A stretch of 64,000 bases of DNA from Spirochaetota bacterium (GTDB lineage Bacteria > Spirochaetota > UBA4802 > JAFGJZ01), in contig JAQIBV010000009.1 in NCBI GenBank assembly GCA_027858855.1, positions 1-64,000 on the forward strand, written 5' to 3'. Of the stretch, positions 42,630-51,139 are shown piece after piece (within the stretch, counting starts at the first letter, position 1; each line of letters begins with the position of its first letter). The notes beneath the pieces were generated by a model. It saw only the letters and a list, made by a program, of their open reading frames with translations, was not told where the DNA came from and made no database searches. Made by a program: the position numbers and the translations under genes.

Positions 42630-43726
42630 TTGCCAATCAGTTTTGTAAGTAAATTATTGGTGTTTTTTTCTATGTCGTGATAGGTTTCCACATACATTCG
42701 AATACCTTCAGACATTTTATTATAAAGAGCAGAAGAAGAGAAAACTTTTTCGAAATTTGACAAAAACAGATCATGGTCATTATTCGCAAAAAGACAACAC
42801 TCATATTGAATAATATCAGAATTAAACTCTTTACTAAATGCCACTACGGGAACACTCATAGCCCCGGACTCAATTAAAGTCATCGGGCAATCCCCCTCCA
42901 TGTCAGAAGTTATACACAGTAATTCGGATTGTGAAATAAAACTGAATATTTTCGAGTGTTCAGCATATGTAACGACCGTGATATTGGGTATATCCGATAC
43001 TTTTTTAAGAATTGACGCATAGTAATCTACATCATTTCCCTTAATGCAAAGGAAAAGAAACTGTTTATCAGGATACCTGAGCGCAAGATCAATAAACATC
43101 TCCGGATTCTTCCATTTGACACAGCGACCTATCCACAAGGCCTGGTACTTTTTTTCAATCGTTGAATCAGCCTTTATCGAATCTGCTGGAATCCCCTTTT
43201 TGAAAATTATATGTTTATTATGATATTTTTTATCCAGATTTGATAGTTGATGATGGTTTTGACAGACCAATGAAGAACTGGATTTTAATAATAGCGGATA
43301 AAAGAAACAATTTTTTCGCGAGTTTTGATAATAACCCATAAGTTCAATATCATGAGCAAACATAAAAACATATTTAATACCTATTAACCGACAAATTAAA
43401 GAAAGAAACGGAGATTCTGCAGTTAAACCACGCTGCATTATATAATGCGGCCGATATTTAATAAGAACAAAAAGGGTTTTGAAGGCCTTAACTAAAAAAT
43501 TATCACTGTTTTTAAATAGTTGTACAAAACCACGGCCATTAATTATTGGATTTGCAATTGTATGATAATCAGGCAATAAGAGATCAAGACGCATTACTTT
43601 CGTAGAAACAGCCTTTGATATCATATCAAGTTGAACTGTTGCTCCTCCGAAACTAATCCGTTGTGAAGGGTCATAAAAACCTTTAGAATCTTTAGGGAAT
43701 ATTATTGCTAATCGTTTATTTATCAT
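42626..43726 (-). CDS. Glycosyltransferase, GT4-like
   Basis: This 366-residue GT-B protein has FGGATVQLDMISKAV near the start, MQRGLTAESPFLSLICRLIG, GRCVKWKNPEMFI, TDMEGDCPMTLIESGAMSVP (E-x7-E) and a C-terminal helix. ATG 43726 opens the canonical INKRLAIIFP strand; the longer form from an upstream GTG adds a Lys-rich stretch and is unlikely. It is convergent with the flippase. It probably belongs to the same polysaccharide island despite the opposite strand. Donor and acceptor are unknown. Confidence 0.83.
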   Translation of the reverse strand: MINKRLAIIFPKDSKGFYDPSQRISFGGATVQLDMISKAVSTKVMRLDLLLPDYHTIANPIINGRGFVQLFKNSDNFLVKAFKTLFVLIKYRPHYIMQRGLTAESPFLSLICRLIGIKYVFMFAHDIELMGYYQNSRKNCFFYPLLLKSSSSLVCQNHHQLSNLDKKYHNKHIIFKKGIPADSIKADSTIEKKYQALWIGRCVKWKNPEMFIDLALRYPDKQFLFLCIKGNDVDYYASILKKVSDIPNITVVTYAEHSKIFSFISQSELLCITSDMEGDCPMTLIESGAMSVPVVAFSKEFNSDIIQYECCLFANNDHDLFLSNFEKVFSSSALYNKMSEGIRMYVETYHDIEKNTNNLLTKLIGN

Positions 43727-43851
43727 ATAACACAATTTATTTTTTTTGCAATGTACAGGCCTCAACACTATGAGTCAAGAACTAGATAATAATTTTGAAA
43801 AAAAGAATGAATTAAGATATAATCCAAAATTTCGAGGTCAAATCCAAGAAA

Positions 43852-44511
43852 CTACTTATCACTATTAAGCGCAAGATAGGTATTGCCCGATTTAAGGTTA
43901 AAATCTTCGCCCGGATCGGCATTACGAAAGGTAACAGGTAGAGATTGACGGTCAGTTCGACTGCGACGTACCGCAAAATGAAGATGTGGCCCGGTTGTGA
44001 ACCCACTGCTTCCGCTAAGGGCTATTGGCTGCCCCTGAACGACAGTATCACCCTTCTTTACGAGAGCCCCGTTCTGTTTCAAATGAAAGTAGACCCCTAC
44101 AGTTCCATCGTCATGTTCAATGAGTATTGCGTTACCCCTAGCATTTGGATAACGGCGATATCGACGTTTACCACGGAATGTATTGTCCGGAGTGTCCATA
44201 TCGACAAAATAGACCAGACCGCCACGAGCTGCTGTTATCTCATGGCCTATAGGCATTCCAAAATCATACGCATAACGATTAGTTCCCTTATGCGAATAAC
44301 GGGTACAATTCCCCTGAACAAGATGATAATCTGTGCCTACCGGATAAGGAAGGAGATATGAAGATTTTTCGGAAAGATTATATCCAAGACATTTATATGG
44401 ATTTTCAGGAGCGATATCAATTTTGGTCTGTTCAGCCTTTGTCTGCTGAGAAATGCAACTGACAGTTAAAAAAGTCGAAATAAATACAAAAAGTAAAAAT
44501 TTGATTTTCAT
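43852..44511 (-). CDS. M23 (LytM-like) metallopeptidase lipoprotein
   Basis: This 219-residue protein has a lipoprotein signal ending LTVSC (C19), preceded by an AAGGA ribosome site that fixes ATG 44511. The M23 domain runs from about residue 70: RYAYDFGMPIGHEITAARGG, then NAILIEHDDG, VYFHLKQNG and GPHLHFAVRR with the HxH zinc motif. The first zinc histidine is not in the classic HxGxD arrangement, since the domain begins SHKGTNRYAYD, a known sub-pattern. It is predicted to cleave or sense peptidoglycan cross-links in the periplasm. It lies just downstream of tRNA-Leu, which may share its transcript. Confidence 0.85.
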   Translation of the reverse strand: MKIKFLLFVFISTFLTVSCISQQTKAEQTKIDIAPENPYKCLGYNLSEKSSYLLPYPVGTDYHLVQGNCTRYSHKGTNRYAYDFGMPIGHEITAARGGLVYFVDMDTPDNTFRGKRRYRRYPNARGNAILIEHDDGTVGVYFHLKQNGALVKKGDTVVQGQPIALSGSSGFTTGPHLHFAVRRSRTDRQSLPVTFRNADPGEDFNLKSGNTYLALNSDK

Positions 44512-44572
44512 TATAATTTCCTTAGATTTACAGGCAGGCACAAAGAACTCTATAATTAAGCTTCAGAAGATA

Positions 44573-44657
44573 TGCTCGGGACGAGACTTGAACTCGTACG
44601 AACTTAACGTTCACAAGGCCCTCAACCTTGCGTGTCTACCAATTTCACCACCCGAGC
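44573..44657 (-). tRNA. tRNA-Leu (anticodon GAG)
   Basis: The 85-base gene folds as a class II tRNA. The acceptor stem is GCTCGGG/CCCGAGC with discriminator A. The D arm is GGTGAAATTGGTAGACAC, and the anticodon stem CAAGG/CCTTG has loop TTGAGGG reading GAG. A long variable arm and a T arm with GTTCAAGTC follow. The 3' CCA is not encoded. A perfect TTGACA lies 33 bases upstream. Confidence 0.95.
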
Positions 44658-44665
44658 GATAGGAA

Positions 44666-44695
44666 CATTTATTATTTTGAAGGCCGGTTTGTCAA
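44666..44695 (-). promoter_or_regulatory. Promoter of tRNA-Leu
   Basis: A perfect TTGACA (44690-44695) and a -10 near 44666-44672 (TAAATG at 18 bp or ATAAAT at 17 bp) would start transcription only a few bases before the tRNA 5' end, the usual layout for tRNA genes. The -10 is weak. Confidence 0.6.
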
Positions 44696-44834
44696 GTTTT
44701 TTCATTATAGTTGACTGATTATGGGCAACTGTTTTAGATAGATATCCAAAATCAAAATATTTATTAGAAAATCAGATTTATTCATTGAACTTTATTTCAT
44801 AGATTTAACTTATTATAATAATGAATACTGAGAG

Positions 44835-44855
44835 GTCTGACTAAAGCAGTCAGAC
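44835..44855 (+). repeat. Hairpin upstream of the GH13 gene
   Basis: GTCTGACT and AGTCAGAC form a perfect 8-bp stem around a five-base loop, about 30 bp before the gene start. A perfect TATAAT (44814-44819) lies just upstream without a clear -35, so the hairpin would lie at the very 5' end of the message. It could be an operator or a 5'-UTR stem. Confidence 0.5.
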
Positions 44856-44883
44856 ATTGTACTGATAACAAAAAACAGTGCCC

Positions 44884-46779
44884 ATGGACAGTCAAATGGA
44901 ACAATTACCCAGAACACATCTTTATTTAAACGAACCGGACTACCAGAACAAAAAGTTGGAAGTTGAAACCAGCTTCCGCAAGAGAGTCTTTAGACGTATG
45001 ACTTTTCTTTATGGCGAATACACCGCAAAACAGTTCTACCCCGAACTTGAAAGAATTCTTAGGGTTCACTATGCATATAAATCTGACGAACTCCTTACTA
45101 TTGAAAAAAATATCATACAGGACAATCTGTTTACCGAAAAAGATATAATTCTAATTACCTACGGAGACCTCCTGAAGGGCAAAGATCGCTCTCCACTCTC
45201 CACCCTGGCGCGATTTTGCGATATCTACCTGGAAGGAGCGATAAATACTATTCATATTCTTCCATTTTACCCATACTCTTCTGATCGTGGTTTTTCTATA
45301 AAAGATTTCGAAATTGTTGATCCCAAACTGGGTAGTTGGGAAGAGATACATAGAATCGGAAAAAAATACCGCCTTATGTTTGATGGCGTAATCAATCATA
45401 TCTCCTCAAAAAGTAAATGGTTTCAGGAATTTTTAAACGGTAACCCCCGTTTTGCCGATTTCGTTATCAGTTATGATTCACCGAATGAACTCGCTGATGA
45501 TGAGCGTAAACTTATTTTCCGCCCTCGAACCAGCGATATACTTTCAAAATTTGTATCGATTAATGGAGATAAATATGTATGGACTACTTTTTCAGAAGAT
45601 CAGATTGACCTGAACTATAAAAACCCTGAAGTACTGATTAAAGTAATAGAAATTCTTCTGATGTATGTGAGACACGGTGCAAATATAATACGTCTTGATG
45701 CGGTTACCTATATCTGGGCTGAAGCCGGTACTCGCTGCATACACCTGGATCAAACACATGAGATTGTTAAACTATTTCGTGATGTGCTGGACTATGTTGC
45801 TCCGGGAACAATAATTATTACCGAAACTAATGTTCCCCACAACGAGAACATCTCATATTTCGGCAACGGATTTGATGAAGCTCATATGGTCTACAATTTT
45901 GCACTCCCACCATTAGTGCTTCATACAATGTACACCATGAATAGCAAGCGTCTGACCGAATGGGCGATGACACTAAATACTCAATCGAATAGCACTACAT
46001 TCTTCAACTTTCTTGATTCGCATGATGGTATCGGACTGATGGCAGTAAAAGAGATTCTAGAACCTGAAGAGATTAATTTTATACTCGATAACGTTCAGCA
46101 GCATGGAGGTTTTATCTCGTATAAAAGTAGCGAAGATGGTTCTGAAATTCCCTACGAAATGAACATCACCTGGTACAGCGCAATCAATAACACAACAAAT
46201 CCCGACAATAATGATATCGCCTATCAGGTAAAAAAGTTTGTCGCATCCCGTTCGATTGCACTTGCCCTGAAGGGAGTACCTGGAATTTACCTGCACAGCC
46301 TTATTGGTACCGTCAACGACATAGATGCCGTGGTTTCCTCACAGGCAAAACGCGATATTAACCGGACTATAATTGATGAACAGGAGATCTCTTTTGCACT
46401 TGGGGATGGGCTCTCGAAAATATCAAGAATTAACCGTGAATACGGTCGAATAATTGACATTCGTACAAATCATAGTGCCTTTCATCCAAACAGTGAGCAA
46501 AAAGTCTTATTTAAATCTGAATCGCTATTTACTGTGCTAAGATATACAAATACAGGTAAAAAAGAAGACATTGTCTTTTCACTAATAAACATCAGCAATC
46601 AGGTCACACACACAGAGATCAATCTTGATGATGTTGAAACCGAGGCACAGGAGTGGACAGACCTGATAAGCGGAGTTATATACGGTTTTGAAGACAGATC
46701 TCTTTCGCTGACTCTACAGCCATACGATGTCATCTGGCTTTCACCCCTGGATAATGCTGCAGGAGATCATAGATTATAG
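44884..46779 (+). CDS. GH13 subfamily 18 glycoside phosphorylase (sucrose/glucosylglycerate phosphorylase-like)
   Basis: The 631 residues carry the GH13 (beta/alpha)8 barrel: TIHILPFYPYSSDRGFS early, the nucleophile in IIRLDAVTY (D272), the acid/base in IIITETNVP (E314) and the third acid in LDSHDGIGL (D381). This pattern is that of subfamily 18, whose members phosphorolyse sucrose, sucrose-6-phosphate, glucosylglycerol or glucosylglycerate to glucose-1-phosphate. The N-terminal 90 residues (helical, before ILITYGD) form an extension over classical sucrose phosphorylase. No sugar transporter, kinase or LacI regulator is adjacent. No ribosome site is evident; a GTG six bases upstream is possible. 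Which glucoside is used cannot be read. Confidence 0.82.
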   Translation: MDSQMEQLPRTHLYLNEPDYQNKKLEVETSFRKRVFRRMTFLYGEYTAKQFYPELERILRVHYAYKSDELLTIEKNIIQDNLFTEKDIILITYGDLLKGKDRSPLSTLARFCDIYLEGAINTIHILPFYPYSSDRGFSIKDFEIVDPKLGSWEEIHRIGKKYRLMFDGVINHISSKSKWFQEFLNGNPRFADFVISYDSPNELADDERKLIFRPRTSDILSKFVSINGDKYVWTTFSEDQIDLNYKNPEVLIKVIEILLMYVRHGANIIRLDAVTYIWAEAGTRCIHLDQTHEIVKLFRDVLDYVAPGTIIITETNVPHNENISYFGNGFDEAHMVYNFALPPLVLHTMYTMNSKRLTEWAMTLNTQSNSTTFFNFLDSHDGIGLMAVKEILEPEEINFILDNVQQHGGFISYKSSEDGSEIPYEMNITWYSAINNTTNPDNNDIAYQVKKFVASRSIALALKGVPGIYLHSLIGTVNDIDAVVSSQAKRDINRTIIDEQEISFALGDGLSKISRINREYGRIIDIRTNHSAFHPNSEQKVLFKSESLFTVLRYTNTGKKEDIVFSLINISNQVTHTEINLDDVETEAQEWTDLISGVIYGFEDRSLSLTLQPYDVIWLSPLDNAAGDHRL

Positions 46780-47648
46780 AATGACTGAAAAAAACTGTTT
46801 ATCGGCTGTTTGTTATCATGCAGATAATTTTTCAAGTATTGAACATCCCTGCTCTTCATATTCAGTAATTCCAGATCTTCCGCAACAATAGCAGGTTCCG
46901 GTACATCATCAATAGAATTAAAAAAGAATTCCTGGCACAGCGCATCGGCTATTCGGATGATAGCTAGGTCATGCCTGTTAGCTTCATCAGGAAAACTATC
47001 TGCATGGTGATACATTACAGGAGTTGTAATCTCTTCCGGAAAATTCCAGCGACTTAATAGTAAAGCGCCCACTTCTCCATGATCGACTCCAATTATCTTT
47101 TTTTCAGAAGCAGCTAATGAATAAGTTCCTGAATTTTCGACATCAATAATAGCACGTTCAAATAAATCCGAAAAGTAAACATCAAAAATCAGTTTTCCGA
47201 TGTCATGAAGAAGGGCTGTTACGAATAGATAATCTTTTTTTGAGGAACTAAGAACAGTATGATTAATTTCACGTGTCAAAGTAGCAACCGCTACACTGTG
47301 AAACCAGAGACCCGTTTCAGAAAAAAACGCTTTACTTCGTGGCTCAGCACATGTATTCAGAACCCCGAGACTGATTGCAAGTGACTTTACCATGTTAAAT
47401 CCAAGTAATGCAACTGCCCTCTCAATTTCACTAATTTTTCTGGGAAATCCATAATAAGAAGAGTTAGCAACTTTCAGCACCTTCGAGACAAGCGCCGGAT
47501 CATAGGCAATGACTGTACTTAGTTTTTTTATATCATTACGGTTATCTTCCATCATCAGCAAAATCTTAGGAATGACGACCGGAAGTGTTGGTAACTCATT
47601 TACACGTGAATAGAGAATTTTTTTTAAGCCTATCAAATCAAGAGCCAT
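46767..47648 (-). CDS. HDOD-domain protein
   Basis: This is a 293-residue single-domain HDOD protein: VNELPTLPVVIPKILLMM, IAYDPALVSKVLKVANSSYYGFPRKISEIERAVALLGF, then FVTALLHDIGKLIF and YHHAD. Unlike the HDOD part at 10.7 kb it keeps an HD pair and later histidines, but HDOD proteins generally act as signalling adaptors without confirmed catalysis. It overlaps the tail of the GH13 gene by 13 bp (convergent) and lies 15 bp after the flavoprotein gene, so it is probably co-transcribed with it. Target and input are unknown. Confidence 0.85.
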   Translation of the reverse strand: MALDLIGLKKILYSRVNELPTLPVVIPKILLMMEDNRNDIKKLSTVIAYDPALVSKVLKVANSSYYGFPRKISEIERAVALLGFNMVKSLAISLGVLNTCAEPRSKAFFSETGLWFHSVAVATLTREINHTVLSSSKKDYLFVTALLHDIGKLIFDVYFSDLFERAIIDVENSGTYSLAASEKKIIGVDHGEVGALLLSRWNFPEEITTPVMYHHADSFPDEANRHDLAIIRIADALCQEFFFNSIDDVPEPAIVAEDLELLNMKSRDVQYLKNYLHDNKQPINSFFQSFYNL

Positions 47649-47663
47649 AAAAGTCTCCGGGAG

Positions 47664-48830
47664 TTATTTAAGTGTTTTAATGAATGAATCTACGGAAACA
47701 GTTCCTTTCATTACTTTTCGTGCTTCAATTACAGCTTTTTGATCACCAATAACGATAATACCAACAGCTTCATTATCACGGTAGAATATTTTCTTGTACA
47801 CAGAATCAGTCTTAAGAGATTCGGTTTGCACATCCTCCAGACTGATATCTCCGGCCGAAAACAGATCAATACCTGTAATCTTAAGCATAACAGAAGGAAA
47901 TGCACCGCTATAATGCTCATCAGATCCACTCATTACAGATCCAGCAATCTGTCCCTGCTCTTTAGAGCTTATCCAAAGACCAAAAATTTTATTATCAAAC
48001 TGTATGCAATCTCCGGCAGCATAAACACCAGGAACCGATGTCCCTAGAGCATCGTTTACGACAATCCCCCGTTCACACAACAAACCTGCATCACGAGCAA
48101 GGTCGCAATCGGGACGAATTCCGGCCGAAAAGACAAGAATATCGGCATCTATTGTTTCATCTGTTGAAAGCTTTATCGCTTCTATTTCGTTATCACCAAT
48201 TGCACTTTCAACCGTTGTTCCGCAAATAAACCTCAATCCCTTCTGCATAAGTAAAGACTGAAGAAATTGGCCACCCTCCGGATCAAGTTGACGGGGAAGC
48301 AGTGATTTAGCAACTTCTACCACCGTAACTGTATCGCACATTCTTTTGAGGGAAAATGCAGTTTCAAGCCCCAATAAGCCTCCGCCGGCTACAACAGCAT
48401 TTAGAGAGTCAGTAGCCCGGGCATTAATGGCATCTGCATCCTTAAAATTTCGCAATGAAAACGCACCCTTGATCGGAACTCCCTTAACAGGAGGTACAAA
48501 ACTTTTAGCTCCTGTTGCCAGAAGCAAACGGTCATAATGGTGATTATTACCGTTAGTATCGGTCACGAGCTGTTCTTTTGTGTCAATAGAGACAATTCTT
48601 GTATTCAGATTAATCTCTATCTGCTTTTCAGCATAGAAGTTAGAATCGTATATTCGTAACTTTTCAGACTCAATGGATGAACCGATATATTCAACAAGTT
48701 TCGGTCTATAATAGAGAAGATGAGATGATTCTGCAAAAATAATTATTTTTGCATCAGGGTCCATTTTCCTGATAGTAATTGCTGCTTCAGTTCCAGCTAC
48801 ACCATTACCAATTATAAGATATTTAGCCAT
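47664..48830 (-). CDS. FAD/NAD-dependent oxidoreductase, NADH:rubredoxin reductase-like
   Basis: The 388-residue flavoprotein has the FAD motif YLIIGNGVAGTEAA (residues about 4-17), the NAD motif VVAGGGLLGLETA, and GVYAAGDCIQF near the end. This is the organisation of NADH:rubredoxin and nitrite-reductase-type pyridine nucleotide disulfide oxidoreductases that lack redox-active cysteines. AGGCGG precedes ATG 48830. It is divergently transcribed from a rubredoxin gene 155 bp away, strongly suggesting that it reduces that rubredoxin for oxygen or peroxide detoxification. Other FAD-dependent reductases of this group cannot be excluded. Confidence 0.83.
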   Translation of the reverse strand: MAKYLIIGNGVAGTEAAITIRKMDPDAKIIIFAESSHLLYYRPKLVEYIGSSIESEKLRIYDSNFYAEKQIEINLNTRIVSIDTKEQLVTDTNGNNHHYDRLLLATGAKSFVPPVKGVPIKGAFSLRNFKDADAINARATDSLNAVVAGGGLLGLETAFSLKRMCDTVTVVEVAKSLLPRQLDPEGGQFLQSLLMQKGLRFICGTTVESAIGDNEIEAIKLSTDETIDADILVFSAGIRPDCDLARDAGLLCERGIVVNDALGTSVPGVYAAGDCIQFDNKIFGLWISSKEQGQIAGSVMSGSDEHYSGAFPSVMLKITGIDLFSAGDISLEDVQTESLKTDSVYKKIFYRDNEAVGIIVIGDQKAVIEARKVMKGTVSVDSFIKTLK

Positions 48831-48985
48831 CAATACCCGCCTTTTAAACAAATGTAGGTGTTATACAATTTCTTCTTGTAAAAAAAGTCATATTAGAGAT
48901 CATGAGTAAATAACATGCATACATATTCATTTCATTCCAAGTTTAAAGCGTGTTGTTTATTTATCAAATGATTTTTGGAGGAATA

Positions 48986-49147
48986 ATGGAAAAGTATACT
49001 TGTACTGTTTGTGGATACGTTTATGACCCCGAGGCCGGTGATCCAGATAATGGAGTAAAACCGGGAACTGCATTTAAGGATATTCCGGAAGATTGGGTTT
49101 GTCCTCTATGTGGAGTTGGAAAAGATCAGTTTGAAGTTGTAGAATAA
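48986..49147 (+). CDS. Rubredoxin
   Basis: This is a 53-residue one-iron electron carrier: [38 protein letters not shown]. The two CxxCG pairs (C6/C9 and C39/C42) bind the iron, and the aromatic core (Y4, Y11, Y13, W37) is conserved. GGAGGAATA directly precedes ATG 48986, which excludes a longer upstream start. A strong intrinsic terminator follows, so it is monocistronic. It is most likely the partner of the divergent flavoprotein. Confidence 0.97.
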   Translation: MEKYTCTVCGYVYDPEAGDPDNGVKPGTAFKDIPEDWVCPLCGVGKDQFEVVE

Positions 49148-49153
49148 TTCTTC

Positions 49154-49189
49154 ACTCTGCCTGTTTTTACGGGCAGAGTTTACTTTTTT
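49154..49189 (+). terminator. Intrinsic terminator of rubredoxin
   Basis: ACTCTGCC and GGCAGAGT form a perfect 8-bp stem starting six bases after the rubredoxin stop, followed by TTTACTTTTTT. This is the clearest Rho-independent terminator in the window. Confidence 0.9.
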
Positions 49190-49267
49190 AAGAATAACTC
49201 AGTTAATCCGCCCCTTTGTTGAGCCAAACCTTTTATAAATAGAATATCACACGGGTATAAAACACAC

Positions 49268-50383
49268 ATGTCCGAAAAAACATTTGTTATTGAAAAGTCT
49301 GTCTATGGTGGATATGGTCTTGCTTTTGCATCAAATCACGCCTATTTTATTCGGAATACTCTTCCGGGTGAAGTTGTTTCGATTACACCATATGAGGAAA
49401 AATCTAATATTACATTCGCAGCAGTAAAAAAACTGTATACACACTCTATCGAACGACAGGAGTCGGATTGCCCATCTTTTCCGGAATGTGGTGGTTGCGC
49501 ATATCTGCACACGAACTATGCAAACGAACTCCACCTTAAAAAGCTGATAATCGAAGACGCTCTTCAGAGGATTGCAGGATTAAATAATTATCCTAAAATA
49601 AAGACTATTTCTGACAAACGTTACCACTATCGATCCATTACAACAATACAAACTCAAAATCACTTAAAAGGTTTTCATGCCTTTAAATCAAACAGACTTA
49701 TACCCTTTCCAGAAAAGGGGTGCCTGTTATTACAGAAAGAGCTTATACAAAAAATCAAAGCTATGTCGGGTGTAGATGGAAAAATCAAAATGGCAACGGA
49801 TGCTTCAGGAGAGGTCTATTCTTCAAACGGGAAGTCTATTGTTTCTGAAAAATGCGGCGACTATAGCTATGTTCATGACGTTAACTCATTTTTTCAAGCT
49901 AATCGTTTATTACGGGAGAGAATGGTTAAAGAGGTATTAAGTCTATTGCGCAGATATTCCGGCAGTCAAATAATTGACGCCGGATGTGGATGTGGCTTTT
50001 TTTCACTGCCTGCTGCATCGCTTAGTGAATTTGTAACTGGGTTTGACACCGATAGAGGATCAATCGAATCTGCAAAAAATAATGCATGCATAAATGGGAT
50101 TAAGAATGTAAGGTTTTTGAATGGGGATTTTGATTCAATCAGAAAGATTAAAGATTCAATAATAATTGCAGACCCACCTCGCAGTGGTTTAACAAAAATG
50201 TTTCTAACTCGTATCAAGCAGGAAAAGCCAAAAGCTATAATCTATGTTTCATGTAATCCCTCAACCTGGGCGCGGGATATCGGAATGTTAAAAGGGGTAT
50301 TCACTCCTACAGATCTGACGTTTATTGATATGTTTTCCGGTACACACCATATTGAAACAATTTCACTTCTAAAAAGAATTTAA
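49268..50383 (+). CDS. 23S rRNA (uracil-C5) methyltransferase, RlmD/TrmA family
   Basis: This 371-residue SAM-dependent m5U methyltransferase has a TRAM-like N-terminus. Four cysteines for an [4Fe-4S] cluster are C68, C74, C77 (CPSFPECGGC) and C152 (EKGCLL). The SAM loop DAGCGCGFFS lies at about 237-246, IIADPPRSG follows, and the catalytic SCNPSTWARD has the nucleophilic cysteine near residue 330. The Fe-S cluster supports RlmD/RlmCD-like rRNA modification over TrmA. It is a single gene on the plus strand whose end overlaps the minus-strand lipoprotein by 15 bp. Confidence 0.9.
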   Translation: MSEKTFVIEKSVYGGYGLAFASNHAYFIRNTLPGEVVSITPYEEKSNITFAAVKKLYTHSIERQESDCPSFPECGGCAYLHTNYANELHLKKLIIEDALQRIAGLNNYPKIKTISDKRYHYRSITTIQTQNHLKGFHAFKSNRLIPFPEKGCLLLQKELIQKIKAMSGVDGKIKMATDASGEVYSSNGKSIVSEKCGDYSYVHDVNSFFQANRLLRERMVKEVLSLLRRYSGSQIIDAGCGCGFFSLPAASLSEFVTGFDTDRGSIESAKNNACINGIKNVRFLNGDFDSIRKIKDSIIIADPPRSGLTKMFLTRIKQEKPKAIIYVSCNPSTWARDIGMLKGVFTPTDLTFIDMFSGTHHIETISLLKRI

Positions 50384-50785
50384 TACTTCATCATTATATA
50401 TTTTATACGAGACCTCATCAATAATTTTTTTATTCATCACAATAGCTATCCGATAATCCCCCGGCTCATTGGTGCTAATTTCACCGAAAATTCGGGAAGT
50501 TTCCGGATCAAGCGTTACAGTGCGACTTTCAATATCAATCCAGACAGCCTTTTTTTGTAAAATAATGACACCGATCTGGTTAGGCGAGCTGACCGAGTCC
50601 ACAGAGTAGACCCATGATATCTGTGCGCCTTGTGGAAATTCAGCACTATTGTTAAAGACTCGGTAAGAATCCATTACACCAATTTTGTATCCGAAAGACC
50701 CATTGATTCGTGAACAGGAAAGACTACCAGCAAAAAGAATAAAAAACAGAAACAGAGAAAAAAAAGAATTCGTCTTAATCAACAT
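50369..50785 (-). CDS. Small predicted lipoprotein, unknown
   Basis: The 138-residue product starts at ATG 50785 behind AAGGA. A hydrophobic core leads to GSLSC (C24), a loose lipobox. The mature part (about 115 residues) has alternating strands (WVYSVDSVSSP, IGVIILQKKAVWIDI, GDYRIAIVMNKKIIDEVSYKIY) and looks like a compact beta-sandwich. I do not recognise the family. It overlaps the 3' end of the small membrane gene upstream by 11 bp and is convergent with the rRNA methyltransferase. It is probably anchored on the inner or outer membrane facing the periplasm. Confidence 0.6.
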   Translation of the reverse strand: MLIKTNSFFSLFLFFILFAGSLSCSRINGSFGYKIGVMDSYRVFNNSAEFPQGAQISWVYSVDSVSSPNQIGVIILQKKAVWIDIESRTVTLDPETSRIFGEISTNEPGDYRIAIVMNKKIIDEVSYKIYNDEVLNSF

Positions 50786-50966
50786 GATACTGATCCTTAT
50801 CAAGTTCGATTGTTTTACTTCTGGAGTTCTTTTTGGTTTTTCCGGTTGAAGATGGAGAAATTTTCCCTGTTAACAGCTTATAGACAAAAACAATCAGACG
50901 TAATCCATTCAAGAATAGAAGAACGAAAATAAAAAACAGAACTAATTTAAAAATGGTTAAAAACAT
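50775..50966 (-). CDS. Small single-pass membrane protein, unknown
   Basis: A 63-residue protein starts at ATG 50966 with GAGGAG eight bases before it. One or two close hydrophobic segments (MFLTIFKLVLFFIFVLL, then LRLIVFVYKLL) precede a basic, Ser/Thr-rich cytoplasmic-type tail (STGKTKKNSRSK). It resembles the many small DUF4834-like membrane proteins in layout only; no family can be assigned. Its overlap with the lipoprotein gene indicates a two-gene unit. Confidence 0.6.
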   Translation of the reverse strand: MFLTIFKLVLFFIFVLLFLNGLRLIVFVYKLLTGKISPSSTGKTKKNSRSKTIELDKDQYHVD

Positions 50967-51011
50967 TAAGTCACTCCTCAAATAATAGGAAATTACAACT
51001 ATCAGGATTTT

Positions 51012-51115
51012 ACAAAGGCACTTTGTTATAAGACAATATAGTTGGTGATCGAACTGATAATTAGTCTTATAAAATGATTTTTGAAATTTTTCACAATATA
51101 GAATTTCGAAAAATC
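51012..51115. repeat. Cluster of three hairpins between the small membrane gene and pdxJ
   Basis: Three inverted repeats follow one another: ACAAAG-GCA-CTTTGT-type (51012-51026), TTATAAGAC/GTCTTATAA with partly paired interior (51026-51072), and an imperfect long stem GATTTTTGAAATT/AATTTCGAAAAATC (51076-51115, one bulge). They fill most of the gap after the pdxJ stop on the minus strand. They could act as terminator for pdxJ, leader structure for the small genes, or a small RNA. Confidence 0.55.
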
Positions 51116-51139
51116 ACCAAAGAATATTGCAATAGGGAA

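Noticed and set aside
38143-43726. Mobile element or integrated phage in the polysaccharide island
   Set aside because: No transposase, integrase, terminal inverted repeat or tRNA-derived direct repeat was seen at its borders; tRNA-Leu nearby has no duplicated 3' end that I could find.
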